Shown: one piece after another, positions 38,834 through 47,070 of the stretch | How the letters are laid out: every line of letters starts with the position of its first letter | Position numbering within the stretch: the first letter of the stretch is position 1 | Assembly (NCBI RefSeq): GCF_009806575.1 | Contig: NZ_CP047095.1 | Span: 3,972,001-4,036,000 of the forward strand | Direction of reading: 5' to 3' | Source: Rossellomorea marisflavi | GTDB taxonomy: Bacteria; Bacillota; Bacilli; Bacillales; Bacillaceae_B | Length of the DNA stretch: 64,000 nucleotides | Notes under the pieces: model-generated | Database searches by the model: none | What the model saw: the letters and a program-made list of their open reading frames with translations, nothing else | Told to the model about the DNA's origin: nothing | Made by a program: the position numbers and the translations under genes

Positions 38834-40033
38834 ATGAATCAACGTGTGCCACAATCGAAAGCAATGAACAAAAAACGAGTATTGCACTGCATTCAGCAAG
38901 AATCCCCCATCTCCAGAGCCGGTATCGCCGCAAAAATCCATCTCAGTAAGCCGACCGTCTCCCTTCTCGTCGATGAGCTTCTCCAGGAAAACAAAGTGTA
39001 TGAAAAAGGCATCGGGCCCTCCTCATCACAGGGAGGAAGAAAGCCCATCCATTTATATTTCAATGCACGTGCAGCTTACGTCATCGGAACGGATATTGGC
39101 GGCACGAAAGTCAAAACCATCCTCTCAGACCTAAACGGCACCATCATCCACACCAAAAGCTTTTCTACTGCCAGCCACCTAAGAACCGGTTTACTTGAAC
39201 AACTGTCGAAGGACGTCTCCTCCATGCTAGCTGCTGAAGGGATCGACGTGACGGATGTCCTCGGAATGGGCATCGGTGTGCCCGGAATTACGAAGAACGG
39301 TGTCGTCATCGATGCCCCTAGTCTCGACTGGGTCCGCTATCCCATCCAATCAGAAGCCGAGCGCCACTTCCCTTTTCCCGTTTATGTGGAAAATGACGTG
39401 AATGTGGCCGTATTGGGGGAACAGTGGATCGGAAACGCCAGGAATAAAAAGCATGTGCTTTTCATTGCTGTCGGCACGGGAATCGGCAGCGGGATCATCA
39501 TTCACGATCAACTATACCGGGGGTCCACCCATGCTTCCGGGGAAGTGGGCTATATGGTGACGGACAGACGCGACCTGGAGGGTGACTTCCAGCCGATCTT
39601 CCATCGTTACGGCTATCTCGAGAGCGTGGCCGGAGGGAAGGCAATCGGGGCAACGTTCACCCGGTCCGTGGCCCTAGACCCGGCCCACCCGGCTCATCAA
39701 GCGGCCATGGCAGGTGAACTGTCTGGTGAACTTGCCTTTCGATACGCATCTGAAGGCGATGCCGTCGCCATGGCGATCGTGGATGATGCCATTACGCAAT
39801 TGGGGTATGGCATCATCAATGCTGCAAGTGTATTGAATCCTGAAGTCATCATTTTAGGGGGTGGTGTCTTGAAATCGGCAGATTATATCTTGCCGAAGCT
39901 TGAACGGATGGTCAATGAGTATCTTCCCATCCCGGTTGAGCTGAAAGTGTCTGAATTAGGGTCGAATGTCGGTGTGATCGGGGCCGTTTCTTTATTTCTC
40001 CGAGAGCATGAAGGCACTGGCCACTTATTATGA
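38834..40033 (+). CDS. ROK family transcriptional repressor
   Basis: 399-aa NagC/XylR-type regulator: an N-terminal winged HTH (about residues 12-65, QQESPISRAGIAAKIHLSKPTVS) and a ROK sugar-kinase-like domain with phosphate loop GTDIGGTKVK (about 83), GVPG, AVGTGIGSG and ASVLNPEVIILGGG. The zinc site of ROK sugar kinases is not evident, favouring a pure regulator. ATG 38834 has only a weak SD. It is followed 16 bases later by an ABC importer and lyase genes and probably controls them; the inducer is presumably a sugar-like or related ligand, unknown. Confidence 0.85.
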   Translation: MNQRVPQSKAMNKKRVLHCIQQESPISRAGIAAKIHLSKPTVSLLVDELLQENKVYEKGIGPSSSQGGRKPIHLYFNARAAYVIGTDIGGTKVKTILSDLNGTIIHTKSFSTASHLRTGLLEQLSKDVSSMLAAEGIDVTDVLGMGIGVPGITKNGVVIDAPSLDWVRYPIQSEAERHFPFPVYVENDVNVAVLGEQWIGNARNKKHVLFIAVGTGIGSGIIIHDQLYRGSTHASGEVGYMVTDRRDLEGDFQPIFHRYGYLESVAGGKAIGATFTRSVALDPAHPAHQAAMAGELSGELAFRYASEGDAVAMAIVDDAITQLGYGIINAASVLNPEVIILGGGVLKSADYILPKLERMVNEYLPIPVELKVSELGSNVGVIGAVSLFLREHEGTGHLL

Positions 40034-40049
40034 TCAGGGGGAATGAACG

Positions 40050-41132
40050 ATGCTATTAAAGAAAAAACAATCGGCTTTTGCGGTGTTATCACTGTCAGCC
40101 ATGCTTGTCCTTTCCGCATGCGGGGGATCAGAGAAAGGTTCAGGCAGTGAAAATAAAGAAGGCAAGGACTTCGAAGATAAAATCGTCGTCTACTCCCCTC
40201 ACGGGAAAGATATTCTCTCGAAATTCGAGCAGCAGTTCGAGGAAAAATACAACATCGACGTGGAATGGCTGGACATGGGTTCTCAGGAGATCCTTGACCG
40301 GGTCCGTTCCGAAAAGAATAATCCACAAGCCGATGTATGGTGGGGTGCCCCTTCCACGAACTTCGACCAAGCCAAGGATGAAGGTCTGTTGACACCATAT
40401 GAACCGACGTATGCAGACAGTCTGGCAGACGGCTTCCACGATCCAGACTGGAACTGGTCGGGAACAAGCCAGACACCGGAAGTAATCATGTACAACAGCA
40501 AGAAGGTCTCTGCTGATGAAGCACCGAAGGATTGGGATGAACTCCTTGATTCCAAATGGAAGGATGAAATCATCATCCGCTATCCACTGGCCTCTGGAAC
40601 CATGAGGACGATCTTCTCTGCCATGATCTACCGTGACTTCAAAGATTCAAATGATCCGGCCAAGGGCTATGAGTGGCTCGAGAAGCTGGATGCCAATACG
40701 AAGGAATACTCGGCCAACCCTGAAATGATGTACAACAAGGTAGCCAAAGGCGAAGGAACCATCTCCGTCTGGGCCATGCCGGATGTCGTCATGCTGAAGG
40801 AAAACAAAAATTATCCATTCGAATTCATCATTCCTGAAAGTGGGACGCCTGTATTGACAGAAGGGATCGCCCTCGTCAAAGACGGCCCTCATCCGAAAGC
40901 TGCTGAAGCCTTCTACGAATTCGTCAACACGCCGGAAGCCGCTAAGCTGTTGGCTGATGAATTCTACCGTATCCCAACCCGGGACGACGTAGAAGGACTC
41001 CCTTCATGGATCACGGATACCGAAATCAAAAGCATGGAGATCGATTGGAAGGTATTCCAGGAAAACAGCGATGAATGGATGAAACATTGGGATGAGAACA
41101 TCAAAAACGGGGACAAAGAAATCAAAGAATAG
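40050..41132 (+). CDS. ABC transporter substrate-binding lipoprotein
   Basis: 360-aa lipoprotein: signal peptide with lipobox LSAC (Cys24), then a family-1/6 periplasmic-binding fold (KIVVYSPHGKDILSKFEQQF, ADVWWGAPSTNFDQAK, PEVIMYNSKK, GIALVKDGPHPKAAEAFYEF). It is of the class that binds ferric iron, polyamines or small organic phosphonates. The SD AGGGGGAA precedes ATG 40050. First structural gene of the ABC-lyase cluster. The Tyr pair typical of ferric-ion binding proteins is not obvious, so an organic ligand is as likely as iron. Confidence 0.88.
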   Translation: MLLKKKQSAFAVLSLSAMLVLSACGGSEKGSGSENKEGKDFEDKIVVYSPHGKDILSKFEQQFEEKYNIDVEWLDMGSQEILDRVRSEKNNPQADVWWGAPSTNFDQAKDEGLLTPYEPTYADSLADGFHDPDWNWSGTSQTPEVIMYNSKKVSADEAPKDWDELLDSKWKDEIIIRYPLASGTMRTIFSAMIYRDFKDSNDPAKGYEWLEKLDANTKEYSANPEMMYNKVAKGEGTISVWAMPDVVMLKENKNYPFEFIIPESGTPVLTEGIALVKDGPHPKAAEAFYEFVNTPEAAKLLADEFYRIPTRDDVEGLPSWITDTEIKSMEIDWKVFQENSDEWMKHWDENIKNGDKEIKE

Positions 41133-41147
41133 GAAGTGTAAGCGAAA

Positions 41148-42257
41148 ATGGCGTCCATACAAATAGATAGCGTCCAAAAAACCTTCGGAAAGGTCACAGC
41201 AGTCGATCACCTTGATCTTGCCATCAAAGATGGTGAATTCTTCACCTTCCTCGGTCCGAGCGGCTGCGGGAAAACGACAACCTTGAGAATGATCGCAGGA
41301 TTCTACTATCCCACCAAAGGGGTCGTCCGATTCGGTGACAAAGATATGACGCGGGTGCCACCAGAAAAGCGGAATACGGGTATGGTGTTCCAAAACTATG
41401 CCCTATTCCCTCATATGACTGTTTTCGAAAACGTGGCATTCGGTCTCAGGGTCCGTAAATTGAACATCAAAGAAGTGAAAGCGCGGGTGAAGAATGTCTT
41501 GGAGAAGGTACGCCTCGACCAATATGCCGAGCGCCAGGTCAGCCAGCTCAGCGGAGGTCAACAGCAGCGCGTCGCCCTCGCCCGGGCCCTCGTCATCGAG
41601 CCTGAAATCCTCCTACTCGATGAACCGCTCAGTAACCTGGATGCGAAACTCAGGGACGAGATGCGGAGCGAGATCCTGCGGTTGCAGAAAGAGTACAACA
41701 TCACGACCATCTATGTTACCCATGATCAGGCGGAAGCCCTTTCCATGAGCGACCGGATCGCCGTCTTCAATTACGGCGTCTGTCATCAGGTAGGGACGCC
41801 TGCCGAGATCTATAATGAGCCCGCAAACGATTTTGTAGCTAGTTTCATAGGGGAGATCAATCTCTTGCCGGCCGCCATCGAGGAACGGGAAGGGGGAATG
41901 GCGTACGCCACGGTGCTGAGCGGGGCCCTCCCCCGCCCCATTGCGGTGCGCGGGAATAACATTATCACTGCCGGTGCTGCGGGGCAAGGCACCGCACTAT
42001 CAATCCGTCCAGAAGCGATCAATCTTGTTGACTCTTCAAGGAGCGCAGATGAGAACGTATTCCCAGGCGTCATCAAGGAGATCCACTTCTTCGGCTCCGT
42101 GATCAATGTCATGGTCGAAGCGGACAACCAACTCATCCGCGTGCATACGCTTAATGGTGAAGGGTCACGCTCATTGCATGCAGGCTCCCCGGTTTTCATC
42201 GAACTGCCGAAGGAGCATATCCGGGTGATTCCCATGGTCAGCGGTGATCCCTCATGA
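41148..42257 (+). CDS. ABC transporter ATP-binding protein (PotA/FbpC type)
   Basis: 369-aa ATPase of the Fe/spermidine/AEP importer class. Walker A GPSGCGKTT (about 37-45), Q-loop VFQNYALFPHMT, signature LSGGQQQRVALARA, Walker B ILLLDEPLSNLD and switch YVTHDQAEA. The C-terminal 120 residues form a TOBE/OB regulatory domain. ATG 41148; the end overlaps the permease start by 4 bases (ATGA), so the subunits are co-translated. Confidence 0.93.
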   Translation: MASIQIDSVQKTFGKVTAVDHLDLAIKDGEFFTFLGPSGCGKTTTLRMIAGFYYPTKGVVRFGDKDMTRVPPEKRNTGMVFQNYALFPHMTVFENVAFGLRVRKLNIKEVKARVKNVLEKVRLDQYAERQVSQLSGGQQQRVALARALVIEPEILLLDEPLSNLDAKLRDEMRSEILRLQKEYNITTIYVTHDQAEALSMSDRIAVFNYGVCHQVGTPAEIYNEPANDFVASFIGEINLLPAAIEEREGGMAYATVLSGALPRPIAVRGNNIITAGAAGQGTALSIRPEAINLVDSSRSADENVFPGVIKEIHFFGSVINVMVEADNQLIRVHTLNGEGSRSLHAGSPVFIELPKEHIRVIPMVSGDPS

Positions 42258-43945
42258 TGAAGAACCGCGATCATCGTCTCACCCTATGGCTGCTCATACC
42301 AGTCCTGCTCGTCTTGATCGCTTATGTTCTCTACCCGTCGCTTCGGACATTCCTTGAGAGCATGAACACAAAAGAAGGAGTCGGCCTCGGGAACTACGGG
42401 GATTTCTTCACACAGGAATCCAAGACGAATCTTGAGGCATTATGGAATTCCGTGTACATTTCCCTATTGAGCGTCCTTGCCAGTGCCATCATCGGGGTGC
42501 CCCTTGCCTTCATCTTCAATCGATATGACTTTCCCGGCCGGGGGTTCTTCTCGACGGCAGCCATCATGCCCATCGTCCTCCCTTCCCTGGTCGGGGTCAT
42601 GGCATTCATGTTCCTTTATGGCGAAACCGGGCTTGTTCCGAATGCCATCAAGGATTTGTTCCATCTTGACGAAGTTCCGTTCAAGATCGGGGGCGTCTCC
42701 GGCATTCTCATCGTCCATGCCTATACGATGTATGTGTACTTTTATATGACCGTTTCTGCGGCAATCAATAAGATCGATCCTTCCCTCGAGGAAGCAGCCC
42801 ATAATCTTGGAGCAAGTCGATTCAGCGTGTTCTGGAAGGTCACCTTCCCGTTGCTCACACCTGCCATTGTGGCCGCTTCCCTCTTGGTGTTCATGATCTC
42901 CATGGCATCATTCAGTGCGCCTTTCCTTCTCGCAGGAGGATTCAGGGTGCTCAGCCTGCAAATCTATTTTTCTAAAATCAATGGCGATATGGAGGTCGCT
43001 GCGACTCAGTCTGTCATTCTGTCCATCGTTTCGATCAGCTTCCTTTTGTTCATGAGGTGGTATCAGAACCGCAAGGACTACCGGATGGCCTCGAAGGGGA
43101 TCGGCGCTCACCGGAGCGAAGTGAAGAATCCCTTCATGAAGTGGGTGCTGGTGGCGACGGGGATCATCGGGGTCTTCATCCTGCTCCTGCCTCATTTCAC
43201 GATCCTTCTTCTCTCCCTTGTGCCCGATGGTACGTGGACCTGGCAGACCTATCCGTCCGTATTCAACTTTGAGAACTACCGGCTTCTCTTCGAAGATCCA
43301 AATATCTTCAAGCCGCTGAAAAACAGCTTGATTCTATCATTTATTGCGACGGCGGGGAATCTCGTATTCGGGGTCCTGACCTCCTATCTTCTCGTGAAGC
43401 GGAGATTCGTCGGGAAGGGCTTCGTCGACGTCCTTGTCATGATTCCCTGGGCGCTTCCGGCAACGGTCATCGGGATGAACTTGATCTTTGCCTTCAATGA
43501 ACCTTCCATTTTCTCGTTCGGAAATATCCTGGTCGGGACGTTTTGGATCCTGCCCCTTGCCTATTTCGTCAGACATATCCCGCTTGTGGTCCGCTCGACG
43601 AATGCCGCACTGGAACAGCTCGATGATTCCATTGAAGAGGCGGCCAGAAGCCTTGGTGCAAAATGGTTCTATACGTTCCGCAAAGTGATCCTTCCCATCA
43701 TCATGCCCGGCGTCCTTGCGGGGACATTGCTGGCCTTTGTCGAATCCGTAGGGGAATTCCCGACATCGGTGTTGTTGTACACGATTTCAAACAGGCCCAT
43801 ATCCATTGAAATCATGAATCAGCTCCGCATGTTCAATATGGGGCAGGCGGCAGCCTACGGGATGATCCAGATCACCTTGATCGCCGTCGTCCTCCTGATC
43901 TCGAATAAGGTATTCGGAGTAAAAGCTGAGAAATCTTTATCCTAG
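42254..43945 (+). CDS. ABC transporter permease, fused two-domain (FbpB type)
   Basis: 563-aa permease carrying two copies of the BPD_transp_1 domain in one chain, about residues 50-270 and 335-555, 12 or so membrane helices in total. Each half has an EAA loop for the ATPase: LEEAAHNLGASRFSVFWKV in the first and IEEAARSLGAKWFYTFRKV in the second. Such fused permeases are typical of ferric-iron and 2-aminoethylphosphonate importers. The start overlaps the ATPase stop; the lyase gene follows 12 bases after the stop. Confidence 0.93.
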   Translation: MMKNRDHRLTLWLLIPVLLVLIAYVLYPSLRTFLESMNTKEGVGLGNYGDFFTQESKTNLEALWNSVYISLLSVLASAIIGVPLAFIFNRYDFPGRGFFSTAAIMPIVLPSLVGVMAFMFLYGETGLVPNAIKDLFHLDEVPFKIGGVSGILIVHAYTMYVYFYMTVSAAINKIDPSLEEAAHNLGASRFSVFWKVTFPLLTPAIVAASLLVFMISMASFSAPFLLAGGFRVLSLQIYFSKINGDMEVAATQSVILSIVSISFLLFMRWYQNRKDYRMASKGIGAHRSEVKNPFMKWVLVATGIIGVFILLLPHFTILLLSLVPDGTWTWQTYPSVFNFENYRLLFEDPNIFKPLKNSLILSFIATAGNLVFGVLTSYLLVKRRFVGKGFVDVLVMIPWALPATVIGMNLIFAFNEPSIFSFGNILVGTFWILPLAYFVRHIPLVVRSTNAALEQLDDSIEEAARSLGAKWFYTFRKVILPIIMPGVLAGTLLAFVESVGEFPTSVLLYTISNRPISIEIMNQLRMFNMGQAAAYGMIQITLIAVVLLISNKVFGVKAEKSLS

Positions 43946-43957
43946 GAGTGGAACGAT

Positions 43958-45439
43958 ATGAAGAATATACAAGAATTCATCCAGAATGAGGGGGATGCGT
44001 TTCCGGGAAAAACATATGTAGAGGAATTGTTGAAGCCCGTCTTCAATGACCAGCGGGACTATCTGTTCCATGTAATGTTCGATATCCACCGGGCCCACTG
44101 TATCATGCTCATGGAGCAGGGCATCATCCCAAGAGAAGATGCTGCATTGATGCTGAAGGGGATCGATGCCGTCTCCAAAACCGACATCGGAAGCCTGTCA
44201 TATGAGCCGCAGTTTGAAGATTTATTCTTTATGATGGAGGCAAAGATCGGGGAAGAGATCGGGAGCGAGCTTGCAGGGAAGCTCCATATCGCAAGGAGCC
44301 GGAATGATATGGGGGTGGCCATGTACCGCCTCGTCCTCCGTGGGCATCTCCTTCAGACGCTGGACGCTGCCATGGATCTCGGGGATATCCTTCTCCGTCA
44401 GGCTGCGGCCCATAAGGATACGGTCATGACGGCGTACACCCACACCCAACCGGCCCAGCCTACCACTCTGGGTCATTACCTCCTTGCCGTCCATGATGTG
44501 CTCCAACGTGACATCACCCGGCTGAAAGCCGCCTACGCTACAGTGAACCGTTCTCCCATGGGCGCTGCAGCCCTGACGACTACGGGCTTCCCTATCAATC
44601 GGGAGCGCGTTGCGGAGCTTTTGGGTTTTGAAGGGCTCGTGGAGAATTCCTATGATGCGATTGGCGGAGCCGATTATCTCCTCGAGACAGGGACCGCCCT
44701 CATGACCTGCATGGTGAATACAGGCAGGTGGATCCAGGACTTCCTTCAGCATGTCACAAGGGAATTCGGGACGTTCAAGGTGGCAGATCCATATGTCCAG
44801 ATCAGCAGCATCATGCCCCAGAAGCGGAACCCGGTATCCATTGAACATTCAAGATCGATTGCAAGCAGCGCCTACGGGGATGCTCTTGCCGCTGTCAATA
44901 TGATCCACAACACGCCGTTCGGTGACATCGTGGACACCGAAGATGATCTCCAGCCCCACCTTTACCGTGCCTTCCACAATGCCAATCGCGTATTGAAGCT
45001 CATGTACGCCGTCATCGCGACCATCTCTGTCGATAAGGAGCATGCCAAATCCATGGCGAAGAAATCGAGCATCACCATCACGGAGCTTGCCGACACCCTT
45101 TCCCGGGATTATGGAGTCCCGTTCAGGAAGGCACATGGCATCGCAAGCACCATCTCCAAGCGTTCGGTTGCTGAAAGAAAAGAGCTCTATGAATGGAAGG
45201 TTGCCGACATCAACGAGCTGATCGATGAGGTACAATTGTCGGATGAGGATTGGCAGCGGATCATTTCACCTGATTACTTCGTGGAGATCCGCTCGGTCCG
45301 TGGAGGTCCGAATGGTACGGAGGTAGGAAGGATGATTGGGGATCGCATGGAGAGGATGAAAGAATGCAGAAGAGCATGGGCTGAGAAAAAAACAGTCGTC
45401 GAAGAAACGCATGAGGCCCTTCATGCGTTTGTGATATGA
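43958..45439 (+). CDS. ArgH-like lyase of the aspartase/fumarase superfamily
   Basis: 493-aa homotetrameric-type lyase. Superfamily signatures: KLHIARSRNDMG (substrate loop, ArgH-like), TAYTHTQPAQPTT with the conserved His, and SSIMPQKRNP (flexible serine loop, about residues 281-290). ArgH cleaves argininosuccinate to arginine and fumarate, but this gene lies last in a ROK-ABC operon with no arginine genes, and its loop has ARSRNDM where ArgH has GRSRNDQ. It is therefore more likely a catabolic lyase for an imported N-succinyl-amino compound (for example of the ethylenediamine-disuccinate or aspergillomarasmine type). That substrate is inference. AGGAGTGG precedes ATG 43958; terminator at 45449. 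Confidence 0.8.
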   Translation: MKNIQEFIQNEGDAFPGKTYVEELLKPVFNDQRDYLFHVMFDIHRAHCIMLMEQGIIPREDAALMLKGIDAVSKTDIGSLSYEPQFEDLFFMMEAKIGEEIGSELAGKLHIARSRNDMGVAMYRLVLRGHLLQTLDAAMDLGDILLRQAAAHKDTVMTAYTHTQPAQPTTLGHYLLAVHDVLQRDITRLKAAYATVNRSPMGAAALTTTGFPINRERVAELLGFEGLVENSYDAIGGADYLLETGTALMTCMVNTGRWIQDFLQHVTREFGTFKVADPYVQISSIMPQKRNPVSIEHSRSIASSAYGDALAAVNMIHNTPFGDIVDTEDDLQPHLYRAFHNANRVLKLMYAVIATISVDKEHAKSMAKKSSITITELADTLSRDYGVPFRKAHGIASTISKRSVAERKELYEWKVADINELIDEVQLSDEDWQRIISPDYFVEIRSVRGGPNGTEVGRMIGDRMERMKECRRAWAEKKTVVEETHEALHAFVI

Positions 45440-45448
45440 TGGTACACC

Positions 45449-45480
45449 GCTGAACGACTTCCACGTCGTTCAGCTTTTTT
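45449..45480 (+). terminator. Terminator of the ABC-lyase operon
   Basis: GCTGAACGAC / GTCGTTCAGC stem with a 6-base loop followed by TTTTTT. Confidence 0.93.
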
Positions 45481-45596
45481 ATGGAGCATTATGATTGGAA
45501 ATGTCAGGTTGATTCCATATATAATGGTTACAACCCCATTCCTTCAGTCGGGGCATCCAATTTATTTTGAGAGGAGGATAAACTCGCCTCACGAAA

Positions 45597-45746
45597 TTAA
45601 AGCGTTTCCCCCCTGGTACCTATTCCGGATTGCAGTTCTTGCTCCAGCCACTGAATCATCTTCGCCGTATCCATATCCCCTTGTTGCCCTTTGTCGAATG
45701 CCTTTTGCAGCACGGAAAGAACGTGCTCCTTCACTTTATTCTCCAT
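45597..45746 (-). CDS. Small hypothetical protein (49 aa)
   Basis: Not recognised; found by reading the minus strand. ATG 45746 follows AAAGGAG by about 9 bases. The product is a soluble, probably two-helix protein: KVKEHVLSVLQKAFDKGQQG then MDTAKMIQWLEQELQSGI. No signal peptide or cysteines. The strong SD and helical heptad-like pattern support it as real. It could be a small regulatory or adaptor protein; no function is assigned. Confidence 0.6.
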   Translation of the reverse strand: MENKVKEHVLSVLQKAFDKGQQGDMDTAKMIQWLEQELQSGIGTRGETL

Positions 45747-45968
45747 TCGCTATACTCCTTTCTGTGTTTACGTAGATTTCCGAGCGTCTATAAACCACAT
45801 ACTACCAAAAACATGTGCCATTTGACAGATTTTTTATCCTATTCACACAAAAAACACATTATTTACGCGTATTTAACGAAATTCTTTAAAAAATTTAGCG
45901 AAAATTGTCGAAATGTTGTATGATTTTAAATAGTTAAAAATAGTGTCGAAAAATAGTTCATTTTTACT
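45747..45968. other. AT-rich regulatory region upstream of the riboswitch gene
   Basis: Non-coding, divergent region. It has two perfect TGTCGAA Spo0A-box matches (45906-45912 and 45944-45950), 38 bases apart start to start; the second ends 18 bases before the -35 of the riboswitch promoter. Confidence 0.5.
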
Positions 45969-45998
45969 ATTACAGTTTACAGTAAACAAACCGATAAT
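45969..45998 (+). promoter_or_regulatory. Promoter with embedded palindrome for the riboswitch gene
   Basis: ATTACA (45969-45974), 18-bp spacer, GATAAT (45993-45998). The spacer holds a perfect inverted repeat GTTTAC-A-GTAAAC (45975-45987), an operator candidate placed to block or bend the promoter. Confidence 0.55.
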
Positions 45999-46017
45999 GA
46001 TTGTGTGTCGATTTGTC

Positions 46018-46090
46018 TCATAGCAAAATCATCGAAAGGTGATGACGCAAAGCTACAGGGGCTAACCATGCCAGCCAGCTGCCAAATCAG
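46018..46090 (+). ncRNA. Cyclic-di-GMP-I (GEMM-I) riboswitch
   Basis: The conserved core is plain: a stem capped by a GAAA tetraloop (ATCATC-GAAA-GGTGAT), the invariant GACGCAAAGC, then the second stem with its receptor (GGGGCTAACCATGCCAGCCAGCTGCC). These are the hallmarks of the class I c-di-GMP aptamer. The aptamer ends about at the SD (AGGAGGG, 46089-46095) of a 42-aa membrane protein gene, which suggests control of translation; no separate terminator hairpin lies between aptamer and start codon. Confidence 0.88.
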
Positions 46091-46101
46091 GAGGGATTGT
46101 A

Positions 46102-46230
46102 ATGTCGTTTTTAACACCTGAAGAAATCATCTTAAAGAAGAGGGCCAAAAAGAAGCTCATGTACGCCACCCTTTTCATCTTCACCATTGCTATCATTGCA
46201 GGGACCACTGTTCTTGCATACAACATGTAA
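46102..46230 (+). CDS. Riboswitch-controlled small membrane protein (42 aa)
   Basis: Short gene directly behind the c-di-GMP riboswitch. ATG 46102 is 6 bases after AGGAGGG. The protein has a charged N-terminus (MSFLTPEEIILKKRAKKK) and a single hydrophobic helix (about residues 20-40, MYATLFIFTIAIIAGTTVLA), with the basic end probably inside. It carries no known domain. A strong terminator begins right after the stop, so this peptide is the only product under the riboswitch. Its job is unknown; a small membrane regulator of motility, biofilm or envelope enzymes would fit c-di-GMP control. Confidence 0.82.
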   Translation: MSFLTPEEIILKKRAKKKLMYATLFIFTIAIIAGTTVLAYNM

Positions 46231-46258
46231 AAGTGTCCTCAACGGGCACTTTTTTTAT
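46231..46258 (+). terminator. Terminator of the riboswitch transcript
   Basis: AAGTGTCC / GGGCACTT stem (one G-T pair) followed by TTTTTTT. Confidence 0.9.
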
Positions 46259-46395
46259 TTGCCCCCTGTTCCTTACCCTGCATTCTGATCCAATAGTCCA
46301 CTCTTCACCAAATGCCTTCGACAATTTATGGTAATATTTCAGAAATTTCGATAGAATAAGAGAAGGATTATCACTATGTTGGAGGCTACTTGTCT

Positions 46396-47061
46396 ATGCA
46401 CACAGAAGCAAAGCTCATTCAGGGGCTCAAATCCCCATCCACCTTTTTTTACCGCCTCGGTGAAACCGAGATGGTGCCTCGTTTCGGAAAGAGGATGACC
46501 TGGCTTTTTGTCCTTTCCGCATCGGTATTCGGATTTCTGGCATTCTTCGGGATCGGGATGGATTCCCTCGCCAAAGAAGCGACTTCCCTTACCCCTTTGG
46601 AATATGAACTGGAAAAGACCATGTTCTTCTTCGGGCGTCTGATTGCGGGTCTTCTTTACGCCGCTTTGATCCTTTTCTTTTCATCGCTGGTGTTTTGGAC
46701 GATCTCCGATCACGGCGAATACCGCAAGATTGTGATGGTGCAGGGATTGACGCTTTTGATCCTGCTTCTGGAGAAGCTCACATTCGTGCCGCTCTCCTTA
46801 TTCTTCTCAATTGAATGGTATTCTTCACCCTTTTCTCTCGGAGTCATCGCCCAGTCCATCACATCGAAGTCCTATGTGGTGTACCTGCTTGGCGCCATTT
46901 CCTTATTCAAGGTGTGGATGATCTACCTCCAGTATCGCGGGATCAAATATTTGACCCGTCAGAAGAACTGGATCATCTGGCTTGTGATCGTACTGGTCAA
47001 CGTGCTTTTCTGGGCATTGAATGCCCTGCTTGCTTATCTTGATCTTTCAACGTTAATTTAA
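46396..47061 (+). CDS. YIP1-family membrane protein (YknW-like)
   Basis: 221-aa protein with about five membrane helices (from residue 28; AALILFFSSLVFW, QGLTLLILLLEKL, IIWLVIVLVNVLFW are the clearest) and the N-terminal FYRLGETE loop. It fits the YIP1 family; B. subtilis YknW (231 aa) is similar in size and also precedes a membrane-fusion protein gene, yknX. GGAGG at 46381 suits either ATG 46396 or TTG 46390. A TTCGACA (reverse Spo0A-box) match at 46317-46323 lies upstream. The adaptor gene starts 9 bases after the stop. Confidence 0.72.
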   Translation: MHTEAKLIQGLKSPSTFFYRLGETEMVPRFGKRMTWLFVLSASVFGFLAFFGIGMDSLAKEATSLTPLEYELEKTMFFFGRLIAGLLYAALILFFSSLVFWTISDHGEYRKIVMVQGLTLLILLLEKLTFVPLSLFFSIEWYSSPFSLGVIAQSITSKSYVVYLLGAISLFKVWMIYLQYRGIKYLTRQKNWIIWLVIVLVNVLFWALNALLAYLDLSTLI

Positions 47062-47070
47062 AGGTGATGA

